A stretch of DNA of 56,897 nt, taken from positions 1-56,897 of the forward strand of contig JAQQAS010000032.1 in the NCBI GenBank assembly GCA_028532815.1, given 5' to 3'. Below the pieces are notes generated by a model, which did no database searches, was not told where the DNA came from, and saw only the letters and a list, made by a program, of their open reading frames with translations. Made by a program: the position numbers and the translations under genes. Origin of the DNA: Pleomorphochaeta sp. GTDB taxonomy: Bacteria; Spirochaetota; Spirochaetia; Sphaerochaetales; Sphaerochaetaceae. Below are positions 33,168 through 42,168 of the stretch, piece by piece (within the stretch, counting starts at the first letter, position 1; every line of letters starts with the position of its first letter).

Positions 33168-34489
33168 TAATTTCCTTTAATAATCTCTACTGCCTTTTCA
33201 AGGCTAATATGATCAAATGTTTCTCTAGTTTCTAAATTCTTCAATGTGAAAGTATTTTCAGAAATAGTTTCATTATTTAACATTATACCATAAGGAATAG
33301 AATTTTTCTCTGCATATTTAAACTGTTGTGGAAGTTTCTTATTTAAAAGATAAGAATCAACTCTCAATCCTTTCTCTCTTAACTGAGCACTAAGCATTGT
33401 TCCAATTGGATAGAGCTCACTTCCTTTGTTAAAAATAATAACATCACTTGAACTTGATTGTTTTAAAAGGGGACTATCTAGTTCTACAAGAGCACTTAAC
33501 AATCTATCTAGTCCAATAGAAGATCCTACACCTGGAAGTTCATTTTTTGTATAAAGGGAAGCTAAATTATTATAACGGCCACCGCTACAAACTGATCCAA
33601 AGTTTGGTAAATCTTCTAAGAAAGTCTCATAAACAATACCAGTATAATAATCAAGTCCTCTGGTAATAGATGGATCTAATATAAAATGTTCACTTAAATC
33701 AGCTTTATCTAGATAATTGTAAATCTCAGTCATTCTAGTTGTATGCTCGACTTCACCACCACTAAGAGCAGATAATCTAGATAGAGTTTGTAAAAAAGTT
33801 TCATTTTCATCATATTTAATATAATCTAAAATTAATTGTGCTTTCTTTTCATCACCACTAATTTCAATTAAAATCTCTTTTACCTTATCTTCTCCAATTT
33901 TTCTAAGCTTATCCACAGCTCTTAAAATTTCTACGCTATTATCTAATAAATCTAAATGAGTTAAAAAAGCATTGAATAATCCTCTGTGAGCTACATGGAA
34001 TTTAAAGTTTTTAATTCCAAGTTTACTAAAAGAGTGATTCATCATAGATAGAATTTCAAAATCTGCTTCACTAGAATCTACACCAACAATATCAAAATCA
34101 CATTGGTAAAATTCTCTAAATCTACCTTTTTGTGGTTTTTCCCCTCTCCATACTTTATTTATATGATATCTTTTAAAAGGGAAGGCTAATTCATTAAAGT
34201 TTGCAGCTAAAAATCTAGCAAAAGGAACTGTTAAATCAAATCTAAGTGCAACTTCTCTACCACCATTGTCTTCAAAGTGAAAGATTTGTTTATCAGTTTC
34301 TCCACCACCTTTTCCCAACAATACTTGAGTATATTCAAGCGCCGGTGTATCAATTGGCACAAAACCATAAGATGAAAATAGTTGTTCAAGTTTATTAATA
34401 ATTCTTCTTTTTTGTATTTCAATTTTAGGTAAAGAATCAGAAAACCCCTTTAAAACTTTTGGCTCAATAATCTTATTTTTTTGTGACAT
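33167..34489 (-). CDS. hisS: Histidyl-tRNA synthetase
   Basis: The 440-residue class II synthetase charges tRNA-His. Motif 1 begins near LEQLFSSYGFVPIDTP. Motif 2 includes VALRFDLTVPFARF and FREFYQCDFDIVG, the histidine-specific loop is GLDYYTGIVYE, and motif 3 is GSSIGLDRLLSAL. The anticodon-binding domain fills the last 100 residues. Length is typical. GGAG lies 6 nt before the ATG, and a TTGAAA-N17-TATAAA promoter lies 63 nt upstream. Cotranscribed with the helicase. Confidence 0.96.
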   Translation of the reverse strand: MSQKNKIIEPKVLKGFSDSLPKIEIQKRRIINKLEQLFSSYGFVPIDTPALEYTQVLLGKGGGETDKQIFHFEDNGGREVALRFDLTVPFARFLAANFNELAFPFKRYHINKVWRGEKPQKGRFREFYQCDFDIVGVDSSEADFEILSMMNHSFSKLGIKNFKFHVAHRGLFNAFLTHLDLLDNSVEILRAVDKLRKIGEDKVKEILIEISGDEKKAQLILDYIKYDENETFLQTLSRLSALSGGEVEHTTRMTEIYNYLDKADLSEHFILDPSITRGLDYYTGIVYETFLEDLPNFGSVCSGGRYNNLASLYTKNELPGVGSSIGLDRLLSALVELDSPLLKQSSSSDVIIFNKGSELYPIGTMLSAQLREKGLRVDSYLLNKKLPQQFKYAEKNSIPYGIMLNNETISENTFTLKNLETRETFDHISLEKAVEIIKGN

Positions 34490-34558
34490 ATATACTCCGT
34501 ATTATTATTTTGAATTTAGAAAACTTATTAATTAAGTTATATTTTAATTTACTAATTA

Positions 34559-34587
34559 TTTATACTCCAATATATTTTTTTTTTCAA
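34559..34587 (-). promoter_or_regulatory. Promoter of hisS
   Basis: On the minus strand, TTGAAA (34587-34582), a 17-bp spacer and TATAAA (34564-34559) predict a leader of about 63 nt. Confidence 0.65.
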
Positions 34588-34754
34588 TCAGATATGTAAA
34601 TCATTACCTTTAAATTAAAATTAATATTCAAGTATGACTAATAAGTTATCATTACTTTACAAAAGTACATTAATCATAGTATTCTCAATAAGTAATTCAA
34701 AAAAATAAATATGGACTACAATTTTAAAATTAAAATAGTAATGAGAAAAAATTA
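34588..34754. other. A+T-rich divergent intergenic region (hisS / pcnB)
   Basis: No gene is seen. A possible pcnB promoter is TTTACA near 34658 with TATTCT near 34682. I saw no T-box-like fold or other riboswitch for hisS. Confidence 0.35.
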
Positions 34755-35939
34755 ATGCTTATTCGATATAAAAAAGATTCTAAAGGAAATAGTATTCCAT
34801 TCGCAAAAATATATACTAAAGATGAACATAAGATTAATTTATCTTTAATAGATAAAGACGCACTACGTGCAGTAAAAAAACTTCAATCTACTGGTGCTGA
34901 AGCATATCTTGTTGGCGGAGCTGTAAGAGATTTATTATTAAATAAAGTTCCAAAAGATTTCGATATAACAACTAGCGCTTCCCCTAGACAAATCCACAAA
35001 TTGTTTTGGAATTCTAGAATTATAGGGAAAAGGTTCAAACTTGTTCACTTAGAATATGGTGAAAAGATTTTAGAAGTTTCAACTTTTAGAAGTGATGAAG
35101 AAAATTTTGGTATTAACAACAATGTTTTTGGAACTGTTGAACAAGATGCTAAAAGAAGAGACTTTTCTATAAATTCACTTTATTATGATCCAAGTACACA
35201 ACAAGTATTAGATTTTAATAATGCAATGGAAGATTTTAAGAAGAAAAAAATATCTTCAATTATTGATTTAAAGGAAAGCTTTAAAGAAGATCCAGTTAGA
35301 ATGCTTAGAGCTGTAAAATATAGTCTAACTACAGGATTTAAATTAAAATATAATGTTCACAGATCAATAAAAAAATATCATGCAGAGTTAGCTAAAGTAT
35401 CTACTAGTAGATTAACTGAAGAAGTTAATAAAATATTATCATCAGGGTATAGTAGAGATATTTTTATAAAACTTCAAAAATATAAACTACTTGTATATTT
35501 ACTCCCTTGTTTTAGTGTTTATGCAAAATTAAATAACGTACAAAACAGCTTACTTGAATTAGATTATAAAGTTAGAGAATATAAAAATGGAGAGAGAGAA
35601 GAAGTTCAACGTTCTAAAATGCTACTTCACCTAGTAAAAGAATTAATAATATTTAGCGACGAAACTTTAACAGCTAGAGAAAGATTTAAAGAAACTTTTA
35701 GACAAGTTAAAGTATTAATCTCTCCAATGACACCAAGTAACTATGAAGTTGAGCTATGCTGTGCACAGTTGTTAGAAATGAAGGGGTATAAAGTTCCTAG
35801 AGGATGTGTTAGACATCCTAGAGTTAGCAACAAATATGTTGATAGAAAACGTAAAACAACTAAAAAAAGAGTTCCAAAAAAACACGATCCAGTCAAACGG
35901 AAGAAGAAAGCTCCACAGCAAAAAACGGTACAAGTTTAA
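34755..35939 (+). CDS. pcnB: Poly(A) polymerase / tRNA nucleotidyltransferase family protein
   Basis: The 394-residue enzyme has the nucleotidyltransferase signature AYLVGGAVRDLLL, the catalytic DFDITT pair, EVSTFRSDE, RRDFSINSLYYDP and a helical head region with EDPVRMLRAVKY. The tail (about 355-394) is rich in Lys and Arg, as in PcnB poly(A) polymerases, and unlike CCA-adding enzymes. CCA-adding activity cannot be fully excluded. No clear ribosome site precedes ATG 34755. Its stop shares TTAA with the convergent gene. Confidence 0.88.
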   Translation: MLIRYKKDSKGNSIPFAKIYTKDEHKINLSLIDKDALRAVKKLQSTGAEAYLVGGAVRDLLLNKVPKDFDITTSASPRQIHKLFWNSRIIGKRFKLVHLEYGEKILEVSTFRSDEENFGINNNVFGTVEQDAKRRDFSINSLYYDPSTQQVLDFNNAMEDFKKKKISSIIDLKESFKEDPVRMLRAVKYSLTTGFKLKYNVHRSIKKYHAELAKVSTSRLTEEVNKILSSGYSRDIFIKLQKYKLLVYLLPCFSVYAKLNNVQNSLLELDYKVREYKNGEREEVQRSKMLLHLVKELIIFSDETLTARERFKETFRQVKVLISPMTPSNYEVELCCAQLLEMKGYKVPRGCVRHPRVSNKYVDRKRKTTKKRVPKKHDPVKRKKKAPQQKTVQV

Positions 35940-36796
35940 TTCCACTCTTCCATATCAATAAATACTTGAGCTATGAATATTGAGCCATACTTTTCAAGGG
36001 ACTCAGAAATATATTCTTGAAGCTCACCAATAGAGGTTCTCATCATATGTTTTGATGGGATCCTCAATTTTATCGATAAAGAATATCCATTTTCTTGTAT
36101 TTTAGCCTTTAATTTTAAAACTTTAATTGCTGGATCAAATTCATCTAAACAGTGAATTACCATTTGTGTTAGGGCAGCTTCACTAATAATAGTTTTGTCA
36201 AAATGAGTAAATTGAGGTCTAACAACCGTTTTTTCAAAAACTTTTGTCCTTTTCCAAGGTCTAAAAATCTTCCTAGTAAATAAAACCTTCATTGAATCTA
36301 TAACAATTTTAGGAGAAGTTCTGGTAATTTCAATAGAAGGAACAGGAATTACATGTTTTCCTTCAGTAAATCTGATTCTCATTGCTGTATCTATTTCATC
36401 TTTTGTTGCAATATCACTTATATTAAAAATTTTATCAGGCTGGGGTAGTGAAAGTCGAGTTGCAATTTTTCGAATCATTTTTTCACTAGTTCCAATTATC
36501 AGAATTTTTCTAAACCTTTCTTTTTTTAGAGCTTCAAAAACACTTCTATAATGTTCTGGATCATCAAAAACAGCCGTACGAACTGCAGCTAAAAAAGTCT
36601 CATCTTGTTTTGCACTTTTTCCAGCTATTAACTTATTTCCTTTTATTAACAATCCATCATCAATTATTAAATCAATATTATATTCTTCAGCAATCATTTT
36701 AGATCGAAAGCTTTTACCTGTTCCGCTTTTACCAACTAGTGCATATACTTTAATTCCACCAATTTTCCAAAATGCATATTTAAATATTCGGTTCAT
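35936..36796 (-). CDS. P-loop NTPase fused to an Asp23/Gls24-like domain
   Basis: The product has 286 residues. Walker A GKSGTGKS (22-29) begins a P-loop ATPase of about 170 residues, with DLIIDDGLLIKG and KILIIGTSEKM as further strands. After a linker (about 170-200), the C-terminal 85 residues, from ISEAALTQMVIHCLDEF to IFIAQVFID, have the strand-helix pattern of Asp23/Gls24 (DUF322) proteins. This combination is not one I know with a defined role; a link to the cell envelope is only suggested by Asp23 relatives. No ribosome site precedes the ATG, but TATACT ends 6 bases before it. Confidence 0.7.
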   Translation of the reverse strand: MNRIFKYAFWKIGGIKVYALVGKSGTGKSFRSKMIAEEYNIDLIIDDGLLIKGNKLIAGKSAKQDETFLAAVRTAVFDDPEHYRSVFEALKKERFRKILIIGTSEKMIRKIATRLSLPQPDKIFNISDIATKDEIDTAMRIRFTEGKHVIPVPSIEITRTSPKIVIDSMKVLFTRKIFRPWKRTKVFEKTVVRPQFTHFDKTIISEAALTQMVIHCLDEFDPAIKVLKLKAKIQENGYSLSIKLRIPSKHMMRTSIGELQEYISESLEKYGSIFIAQVFIDMEEWN

Positions 36797-36802
36797 ATAT
36801 AC

Positions 36803-36808
36803 AGTATA
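36803..36808 (-). promoter_or_regulatory. -10 box (TATACT) directly upstream of the P-loop/Asp23 gene
   Basis: On the minus strand, TATACT is followed by 6 bases and then ATG 36796. No convincing -35 is visible. This is a leaderless-type layout. Confidence 0.45.
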
Positions 36809-36920
36809 ACTATAGTTTAAATAATATGGAACTAATTAATAAATAAAATAATTAAAATTGATGAATGTAGGCTTTTTTTTTATAGTAAAATTTTATCTAT
36901 AAGATATACTATATTACAAA
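36809..36920. other. Divergent intergenic region upstream of rnf, left part
   Basis: No gene is seen. It holds a T9 run (36873-36881) and a loose inverted repeat, TATAGTA (36881-36887) with TACTATA (36907-36913). Confidence 0.4.
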
Positions 36921-36924
36921 TTTG

Positions 36925-36946
36925 TATTATACCTCTTGGTATAATA
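36925..36946. promoter_or_regulatory. Palindrome upstream of the rnf operon, operator-like
   Basis: TATTATACC (36925-36933) and GGTATAATA (36938-36946) form a perfect 9-bp inverted repeat with a 4-bp centre, 75 bp upstream of the predicted rnf -35. No T tract follows, so a protein-binding site is more likely than a terminator. Confidence 0.55.
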
Positions 36947-37020
36947 AATTAAATGCTATAAAGATTAAAATTATACTTTATTTTTTGACTCTAAAATAGG
37001 GAAATTACTTAAAACAATAC

Positions 37021-37049
37021 TTGAAAATAGAATCTATAAGTTTTATTAT
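37021..37049 (+). promoter_or_regulatory. Promoter of the rnfCDGEAB operon
   Basis: TTGAAA (37021-37026), a 17-bp spacer and TATTAT (37044-37049) predict a start near 37056 and a leader of about 106 nt with AAGGAG before rnfC. Confidence 0.6.
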
Positions 37050-37161
37050 TACCGAAGTGTTGTTTTTAATTGTCCACTTTTCACAAAAAAATGCACAATT
37101 AATCTTTTAATACACAAATTTATCGATTAATAATCAAATTGGAAAAAATAAGGAGCCTAAA

Positions 37162-38478
37162 ATGCCTAAAGACGTTCTAACGTTTAAGCGAGGTGGAGTG
37201 CATCCTAAAGATCAAAAGCATTTTTCAAATACTAAAAAATTAGAAAAATTGCCCATGCCTTCTTTAGTAGTTGTAAGTTTATCTCAACATTTAGGAGCCC
37301 CAGCTAAACCTTTGAAAAAGGTAGGAGATGTAGTTAAAAGAGGGGAGAAAATTGGTACTGCTGCAAGTTTTATTAGTGCTGAAGTTCACTCTCCAGTCTC
37401 TGGGGTTATTAAGAAAATCATCAAGCAACCTTTAGCAAATAGTGTTGTAGCTGATGCTTTCTTAATTGAAGTTGATAAAGATGCTGAAGAAGTCATCTTT
37501 GAAAAAGTTGATTATAGTGCTAAAAGTGATGAAGAACTTTTAAATACTATAAAAGATTTAGGCGTTGTTGGTCTTGGAGGGGCTACTTTTCCCTCTCATG
37601 TTAAATTTATGATTCCTAAGGGTAAATTTGCCCAATACTTAGTAATTAATGGCGTTGAGTGTGAGCCATATTTGACAAGTGATCATAGAACTATGCTTGA
37701 AAGAAGCGAAGAAGTTCTTGAAGGAATAATGATTGCAAAAAGAGTAACTCAAGCTAAAGAAGTTATTATTGGTATTGAAGAGAACAAGATGGATGCTGTT
37801 GAAAAGCTAAGAAGTGTTATAGCTGAAAAAAACTATCCTATCAAAGTTCAACCTTTAAAACTAAAATATCCTCAAGGCGATGAAAAACAATTACTAAAAG
37901 CTACAATAAATAAAGAAATCCCTAGTGGAAAACTTCCTTTAGATATTGGAGCAGTAGTTGCAAATATTGGAACTTGTTTTGCAATATATGAAGCCTGTGC
38001 TTTAAACAAACCTTTAATAGAAAGAGTTGTTTGTGTTAGTGGTGAATGTATTAATGAACCTAAAAACTTAATTGTACCTATTGGAACACCTATTTCTAAT
38101 CTCATTGATTATTGCGGAGGCTTTAAAACTGAGCCAGATAAAATAATTAGTGGTGGTGCTATGATGGGATTTGCATTCCACTCATTAGATATACCTGTAG
38201 TAAAAGGTACAAGTGGCGTTATTAGTATTCTTGAAGAAAACAAAGAGCGAGAAACAGCATGTATTTCATGCGGTAAATGTGTTGATGCTTGTCCAATAGG
38301 TTTAATGCCTACAATGTTATATAGAAATATCAAAAATGGTAATTATCAAGTAGCCCTTGATAAATATTCATTAATGGATTGTAAAGAGTGTGGTTGTTGT
38401 GCTTATGTTTGTCCTGCACATATCCCCCTAGTTCATTCCTTCAAAACTGGTAAAAAACTTGCGAGGAAAAAGAAATGA
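37162..38478 (+). CDS. rnfC: Rnf complex subunit C
   Basis: The 438-residue membrane-associated subunit of the Rnf complex exchanges electrons between ferredoxin and NAD while pumping Na+ or H+. RnfC is the NADH-side subunit. FKRGGVHP at the start, a barrel-sandwich hybrid region with AEVHSPVSGVIKK, the FMN/NADH-binding GVVGLGGATFPSHVKF with GVECEPYLTSDHRTMLE, and two [4Fe-4S] motifs near the end (CISCGKCVDACPIG and CKECGCCAYVCPA) are all present. Its TGA stop overlaps the rnfD ATG. The AAGGAG ribosome site is clear. Confidence 0.97.
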   Translation: MPKDVLTFKRGGVHPKDQKHFSNTKKLEKLPMPSLVVVSLSQHLGAPAKPLKKVGDVVKRGEKIGTAASFISAEVHSPVSGVIKKIIKQPLANSVVADAFLIEVDKDAEEVIFEKVDYSAKSDEELLNTIKDLGVVGLGGATFPSHVKFMIPKGKFAQYLVINGVECEPYLTSDHRTMLERSEEVLEGIMIAKRVTQAKEVIIGIEENKMDAVEKLRSVIAEKNYPIKVQPLKLKYPQGDEKQLLKATINKEIPSGKLPLDIGAVVANIGTCFAIYEACALNKPLIERVVCVSGECINEPKNLIVPIGTPISNLIDYCGGFKTEPDKIISGGAMMGFAFHSLDIPVVKGTSGVISILEENKERETACISCGKCVDACPIGLMPTMLYRNIKNGNYQVALDKYSLMDCKECGCCAYVCPAHIPLVHSFKTGKKLARKKK

Positions 38479-39560
38479 GAGTAAAAATAACATCATCTCC
38501 ACATTTTCATAGTAAAAATTCTACTAAGTCAATAATGTGGAATGTAAGTCTAGCTTTAGCTCCAGCAGCACTTTGGGGTGTTTATGTTTTTGGAATAAGA
38601 GCTTTATTTGTTTTATTAGTTTCAATTGTATCTAGTTGTTTCTTTGAATATATTCTAGGTTATTTTGATGGTAATAAAGACATTAAAGAAAGTACTCTTT
38701 ATGATGGATCAGCTTTTTTAACAGGATTACTATTAGGAATGAATTTAACTCCTACTATTCCTTTTGTACTTGTAATATTAGCTAATGCTTTCGCTATAGT
38801 TGTTGTAAAATGGACATTTGGTGGTCTCGGTGCAAACTGGATGAATCCAGCTTTAGCAGGTAGAGTTTTTGTATTCTTTAGTTTTACTTCTATGATGAGT
38901 AATTATACAGTACCAAAAACTTTAGAAGTGGTAGATAGTGTAGGTGGAGCAACTCCTTTATCATTTGTGAAAACAAGTATTAGTGGTGGTCTTTCAAATT
39001 TAAGTCCTTCACAAATTCTAGCTACATCATCATATCCAACCTCATCAATTGCTACTTCAATTTCCTCTTCAACTGGAATTTCCCCTTATGCTATAGATGC
39101 ATTTATTGGTAATATTGGCGGTTGTATTGGTGAAGTTAGTGCCTTGTTATTAATAATTGGTGGTATTTATTTAATTGCTAAAAAAATAATTAGTTATCAT
39201 ATCCCTGTGTATTATATTTTATCTTTCTCTCTTCTAACTTGGATGTTTGCAGGAGTTAGAGATGGTCTTGGCCTATTTAGTGGTGAAGTATTAACACAAG
39301 TATTTTCAGGTGGGTTAATTTTAGGTGCTTTATTTATGGCAACTGACATGGTTACTTCCCCAATTACTAAGAAAGGAAAAATAATTTATGCCCTTGGTTG
39401 TGGTTTTTTCACATTTCTAATTAGATATTTTGGATCTCTACCAGAAGCAGTATCCTTAGCTATAATTTTGATGAATATTGTAACACCAACAATTGATAGA
39501 TACATTGTACCTAAAAAATTTGGCTATGTTAAAAAAATTAAAGCAAAGGAGGCTAAGTAA
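38475..39560 (+). CDS. rnfD: Rnf complex subunit D
   Basis: The 361-residue integral membrane flavoprotein has about nine or ten hydrophobic segments. Thr160 in GGATPLSF matches the covalent FMN attachment site of RnfD/NqrB. NWMNPALAGRVFVFFS and MATDMVTSPIT are family signatures. It overlaps rnfC by 4 bp and rnfG by 1 bp. Confidence 0.96.
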   Translation: MRVKITSSPHFHSKNSTKSIMWNVSLALAPAALWGVYVFGIRALFVLLVSIVSSCFFEYILGYFDGNKDIKESTLYDGSAFLTGLLLGMNLTPTIPFVLVILANAFAIVVVKWTFGGLGANWMNPALAGRVFVFFSFTSMMSNYTVPKTLEVVDSVGGATPLSFVKTSISGGLSNLSPSQILATSSYPTSSIATSISSSTGISPYAIDAFIGNIGGCIGEVSALLLIIGGIYLIAKKIISYHIPVYYILSFSLLTWMFAGVRDGLGLFSGEVLTQVFSGGLILGALFMATDMVTSPITKKGKIIYALGCGFFTFLIRYFGSLPEAVSLAIILMNIVTPTIDRYIVPKKFGYVKKIKAKEAK

Positions 39561-40108
39561 TGAGAGAATATTTTAAAACATCAATTGTATTAGCTCTTAT
39601 TTGTGCAGCAGCTGCAATTGTATTAGCTTTCTTAAACGGAGTTACAAAACCTGTTATCATAGAATATGAACATCAAAAAACTCTCAATGCTTTAGAGGCA
39701 GTTAGTAATGGCTTTACTATAAGTGAAGAGAATACATTAGTTGATGATAATTCCTTTATAAATTATTATTACACTTTAACTAAAGATGATGAATTACAAG
39801 GCTATTTGTTAAATTTATCGGCTGTAGGTTATGGTGGAACAATTTCTTTAGTTGCTTCATATGATGAAGAAGGTAAAGTATTACAATCAAAGGTTGTAAG
39901 TGATAGTGAAACACCGGGTTTAGGTAAGAAAAGTGAAGAAGATTGGTATATGACTAAATATTTAAATGTTGATCCTGTACCAAATAGTAAAACTCAATTA
40001 AGTAGCGAGGATGCCGATGCAATAAGTGGTGCTTCAATAACCTTTACAGCAATTGGTAACGCTTTACTTAATGGTAGTGAATTTGTTAAAGAATTGGGGG
40101 CTAAATAA
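39560..40108 (+). CDS. rnfG: Rnf complex subunit G
   Basis: The 182-residue protein has one N-terminal membrane helix (about 8-28) and a periplasmic FMN-binding domain. Thr161 in SGASITFTA is the expected covalent FMN site; GYGGTISLVASYDEEG and SETPGLGKK are family strands. Start and stop overlap neighbours by single bases, so expression is tightly coupled. Confidence 0.95.
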   Translation: MREYFKTSIVLALICAAAAIVLAFLNGVTKPVIIEYEHQKTLNALEAVSNGFTISEENTLVDDNSFINYYYTLTKDDELQGYLLNLSAVGYGGTISLVASYDEEGKVLQSKVVSDSETPGLGKKSEEDWYMTKYLNVDPVPNSKTQLSSEDADAISGASITFTAIGNALLNGSEFVKELGAK

Positions 40109-40752
40109 TGAAGAAAAGTCATAAAAAAGAATTAACAAAAGGTATCTTCAAAGAAAACCCAACTTTTGTATTATTATTAGGCCTATGTCCCACACTAGGT
40201 GTTACTACAATGGTTTCAAATGCTATTGGTATGGGATTTAGTGTATTATTTGTTTTAACTTGTAGTAATATTATGATCAGTTTACTTAGAAAAGTTATCC
40301 CAGATTCTGTTAGAATACCAAGTTATATTGTAATCATTGCATCATTCGTAACAATCATTGAAATGGTTTTACATGCTTTTGTTCCTGATGTATATACAGC
40401 TTTAGGTGTATTTTTACCACTTATCGTTGTTAACTGTATTATTTTAGGTAGAGCAGAAGCTTTTGCAAGTAAAAATACAGTATTTGATTCAATACTTGAT
40501 GGTATTGGAATGGGTATTGGATTTACTCTAGCATTAATATTAATTGCAGCAATTAGAGAAATCTTTGGATCAGGTACAATTACATTATTCCCAATGGGAT
40601 CCTTTAATGGTGTTATAAAAATTCCATTCTTAAATGTTTGGCCAATTAGAGTAATGACTTTAGCTCCTGGAGCTTTATTATTAATGGGATATTTAAAAGC
40701 CTATTTTGAATTCCATTCAAGAAGACAGGCTAAGAAGGAGAAACTTGCATGA
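40108..40752 (+). CDS. rnfE: Rnf complex subunit E
   Basis: The 214-residue integral membrane subunit is paralogous to RnfA, with six hydrophobic segments. GLCPTLGVTTMVSNAIGMG near the N-terminus and FLPLIVVNCIILGRAEAFA contain the membrane Cys residues that hold a [2Fe-2S] cluster between RnfA and RnfE. GGGG-type ribosome bases lie inside rnfG. Its end overlaps rnfA by 4 bp. Confidence 0.96.
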   Translation: MKKSHKKELTKGIFKENPTFVLLLGLCPTLGVTTMVSNAIGMGFSVLFVLTCSNIMISLLRKVIPDSVRIPSYIVIIASFVTIIEMVLHAFVPDVYTALGVFLPLIVVNCIILGRAEAFASKNTVFDSILDGIGMGIGFTLALILIAAIREIFGSGTITLFPMGSFNGVIKIPFLNVWPIRVMTLAPGALLLMGYLKAYFEFHSRRQAKKEKLA

Positions 40753-41342
40753 CCTATATAGCAATATTAATTACATATATATTTATTAGCAACTTTATTT
40801 TAGTCCAATTTCTAGGCATGTGCCCATTTATTGGGGTTTCAAAAAGTAGTGAAAGTGCACTTGGAATGGGAATGGCAGTAACTTTTGTTACTTCTATTGC
40901 TTCAGTTGTATGTTGGAGTGTATATCAATTTTTATTACTTCCTTTCGAATTAGAATATTTAAGAACAGTAGCATTTATCCTTGTTATTGCTTCTTTAGTT
41001 CAATTAGTTGAGTTAGTAATAAGAAAAATCAGTCCTCCATTATATAAAGCATTAGGTATCTTTTTACCTCTAATTACAACCAACTGTGCAGTTTTAGGTA
41101 TTGCAATCATTAATATTGACGAAAACTATGGTTGTTTAGAATCTTTCTTTGGTGGATTAGCTGCTGGTTTAGGATTTACCTTAGCAATCGTATTAATGAG
41201 TAATATTAGAGAAAAACTAGATTTAGCCCCAGTTAGAAGAAGTTTTAAAGGTGTACCAATAGCCTTTGTTTCAGCCGGATTAATGGCTTTAGCATTTATG
41301 GCATTTGATAAATCTTTATTAATGAACTTACATTTAGTATAA
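40749..41342 (+). CDS. rnfA: Rnf complex subunit A
   Basis: The 197-residue integral membrane partner of RnfE has six hydrophobic segments. FLGMCPFIGVSKSSESALGMG and FLPLITTNCAVLGIAI carry the conserved cluster Cys. AAGGAGAAAC is the ribosome site, and the ATG overlaps the rnfE TGA. Confidence 0.96.
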   Translation: MTYIAILITYIFISNFILVQFLGMCPFIGVSKSSESALGMGMAVTFVTSIASVVCWSVYQFLLLPFELEYLRTVAFILVIASLVQLVELVIRKISPPLYKALGIFLPLITTNCAVLGIAIINIDENYGCLESFFGGLAAGLGFTLAIVLMSNIREKLDLAPVRRSFKGVPIAFVSAGLMALAFMAFDKSLLMNLHLV

Positions 41343-41353
41343 GAGAGTAGATA

Positions 41354-42151
41354 ATGAATATATTTTTAGCATTTATAATAATAACTGTAATGGGACTATT
41401 ATTAGGAGTTGGCTTAGCCTTTGCTGCAAAAAAACTTGCAGTTGCAAAAGACCAAAAACAAATTGATATCGAAAATGTTCTCCCAGGTGCAAACTGTGGT
41501 GGTTGTGGATATCCTGGATGTTCAGGTTATGCAGAAGCTTGTGCAAATGGTGAGTGTGCTCTAAATCTTTGTGCTCCTGGCGGAAGCGAAGTTGCAAAGA
41601 AAGTTGGTGAAATCATGGGCCAAAGTGTTGATGTTAGTGAAAAAAGAAAAGTAGCTTATGTTTTCTGTGATGGTGATTGTGATAAAACTCAAAAAGATTT
41701 TGATTACGAAGGTATTACAGACTGTAATGCAGCAGCACTTATGTTTGGTGGAGACTTTGCTTGTAAAGAAGGTTGTTTACAATTGGGTTCATGTATTAAT
41801 GTATGTCCAGTTGATGCAATATCTAAAAAAGAGAATGGTCATATCGAAGTTGATCCTAAATTATGTATATCTTGCGGCAAATGTGTAGATATTTGTCCAC
41901 ATAATGTTATAAAACTTATTGATGAGGATAGCGAATACGTTGTAAAGTGTAATAACCACGATTCAGGTGCAAAGGTTAGAAAAGTTTGTGAAGTGGGTTG
42001 TATAGGTTGCGGTATTTGTGTTAGAAAGTTCCCTGAGTCTGGGTGCTCAATGGATGGCTTTTTATCAGTATACGATAATTCTAAACCACATTCTCAAATT
42101 GAGGAAGCTGCTAATGCGTGCCCAAAAAAGTGTATTGTTAAACGTATTTAA
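41354..42151 (+). CDS. rnfB: Rnf complex subunit B
   Basis: The 265-residue ferredoxin-side subunit has an N-terminal membrane helix (about 3-25), the Fe-S domain CGGCGYPGCSGYAEAC, then cluster-binding motifs including CINVCPVDAI, CISCGKCVDICPHNV, CIGCGICVRKFPESGC and ACPKKC. It closes the rnf operon. Two or more [4Fe-4S] centres in the C-terminal half are expected. The next ORF begins 17 bases later with its own GGAG. Confidence 0.96.
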   Translation: MNIFLAFIIITVMGLLLGVGLAFAAKKLAVAKDQKQIDIENVLPGANCGGCGYPGCSGYAEACANGECALNLCAPGGSEVAKKVGEIMGQSVDVSEKRKVAYVFCDGDCDKTQKDFDYEGITDCNAAALMFGGDFACKEGCLQLGSCINVCPVDAISKKENGHIEVDPKLCISCGKCVDICPHNVIKLIDEDSEYVVKCNNHDSGAKVRKVCEVGCIGCGICVRKFPESGCSMDGFLSVYDNSKPHSQIEEAANACPKKCIVKRI

Positions 42152-42168
42152 GGAGACAGACTGTAAAA

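Noticed and set aside
34490-34754. T-box or other riboswitch upstream of hisS
   Set aside because: The predicted leader is only about 63 nt and shows no T-box sequence or stem structure.
38475-38478. Mycoplasma-type code with TGA as Trp
   Set aside because: TGA ends rnfC and rnfE with overlapping ATGs, and an RF2 gene with its UGA-dependent frameshift is present.
41373-41888. Overlapping ORFs in other frames of rnfB
   Set aside because: Out of frame with the Cys motifs of rnfB and without ribosome sites.
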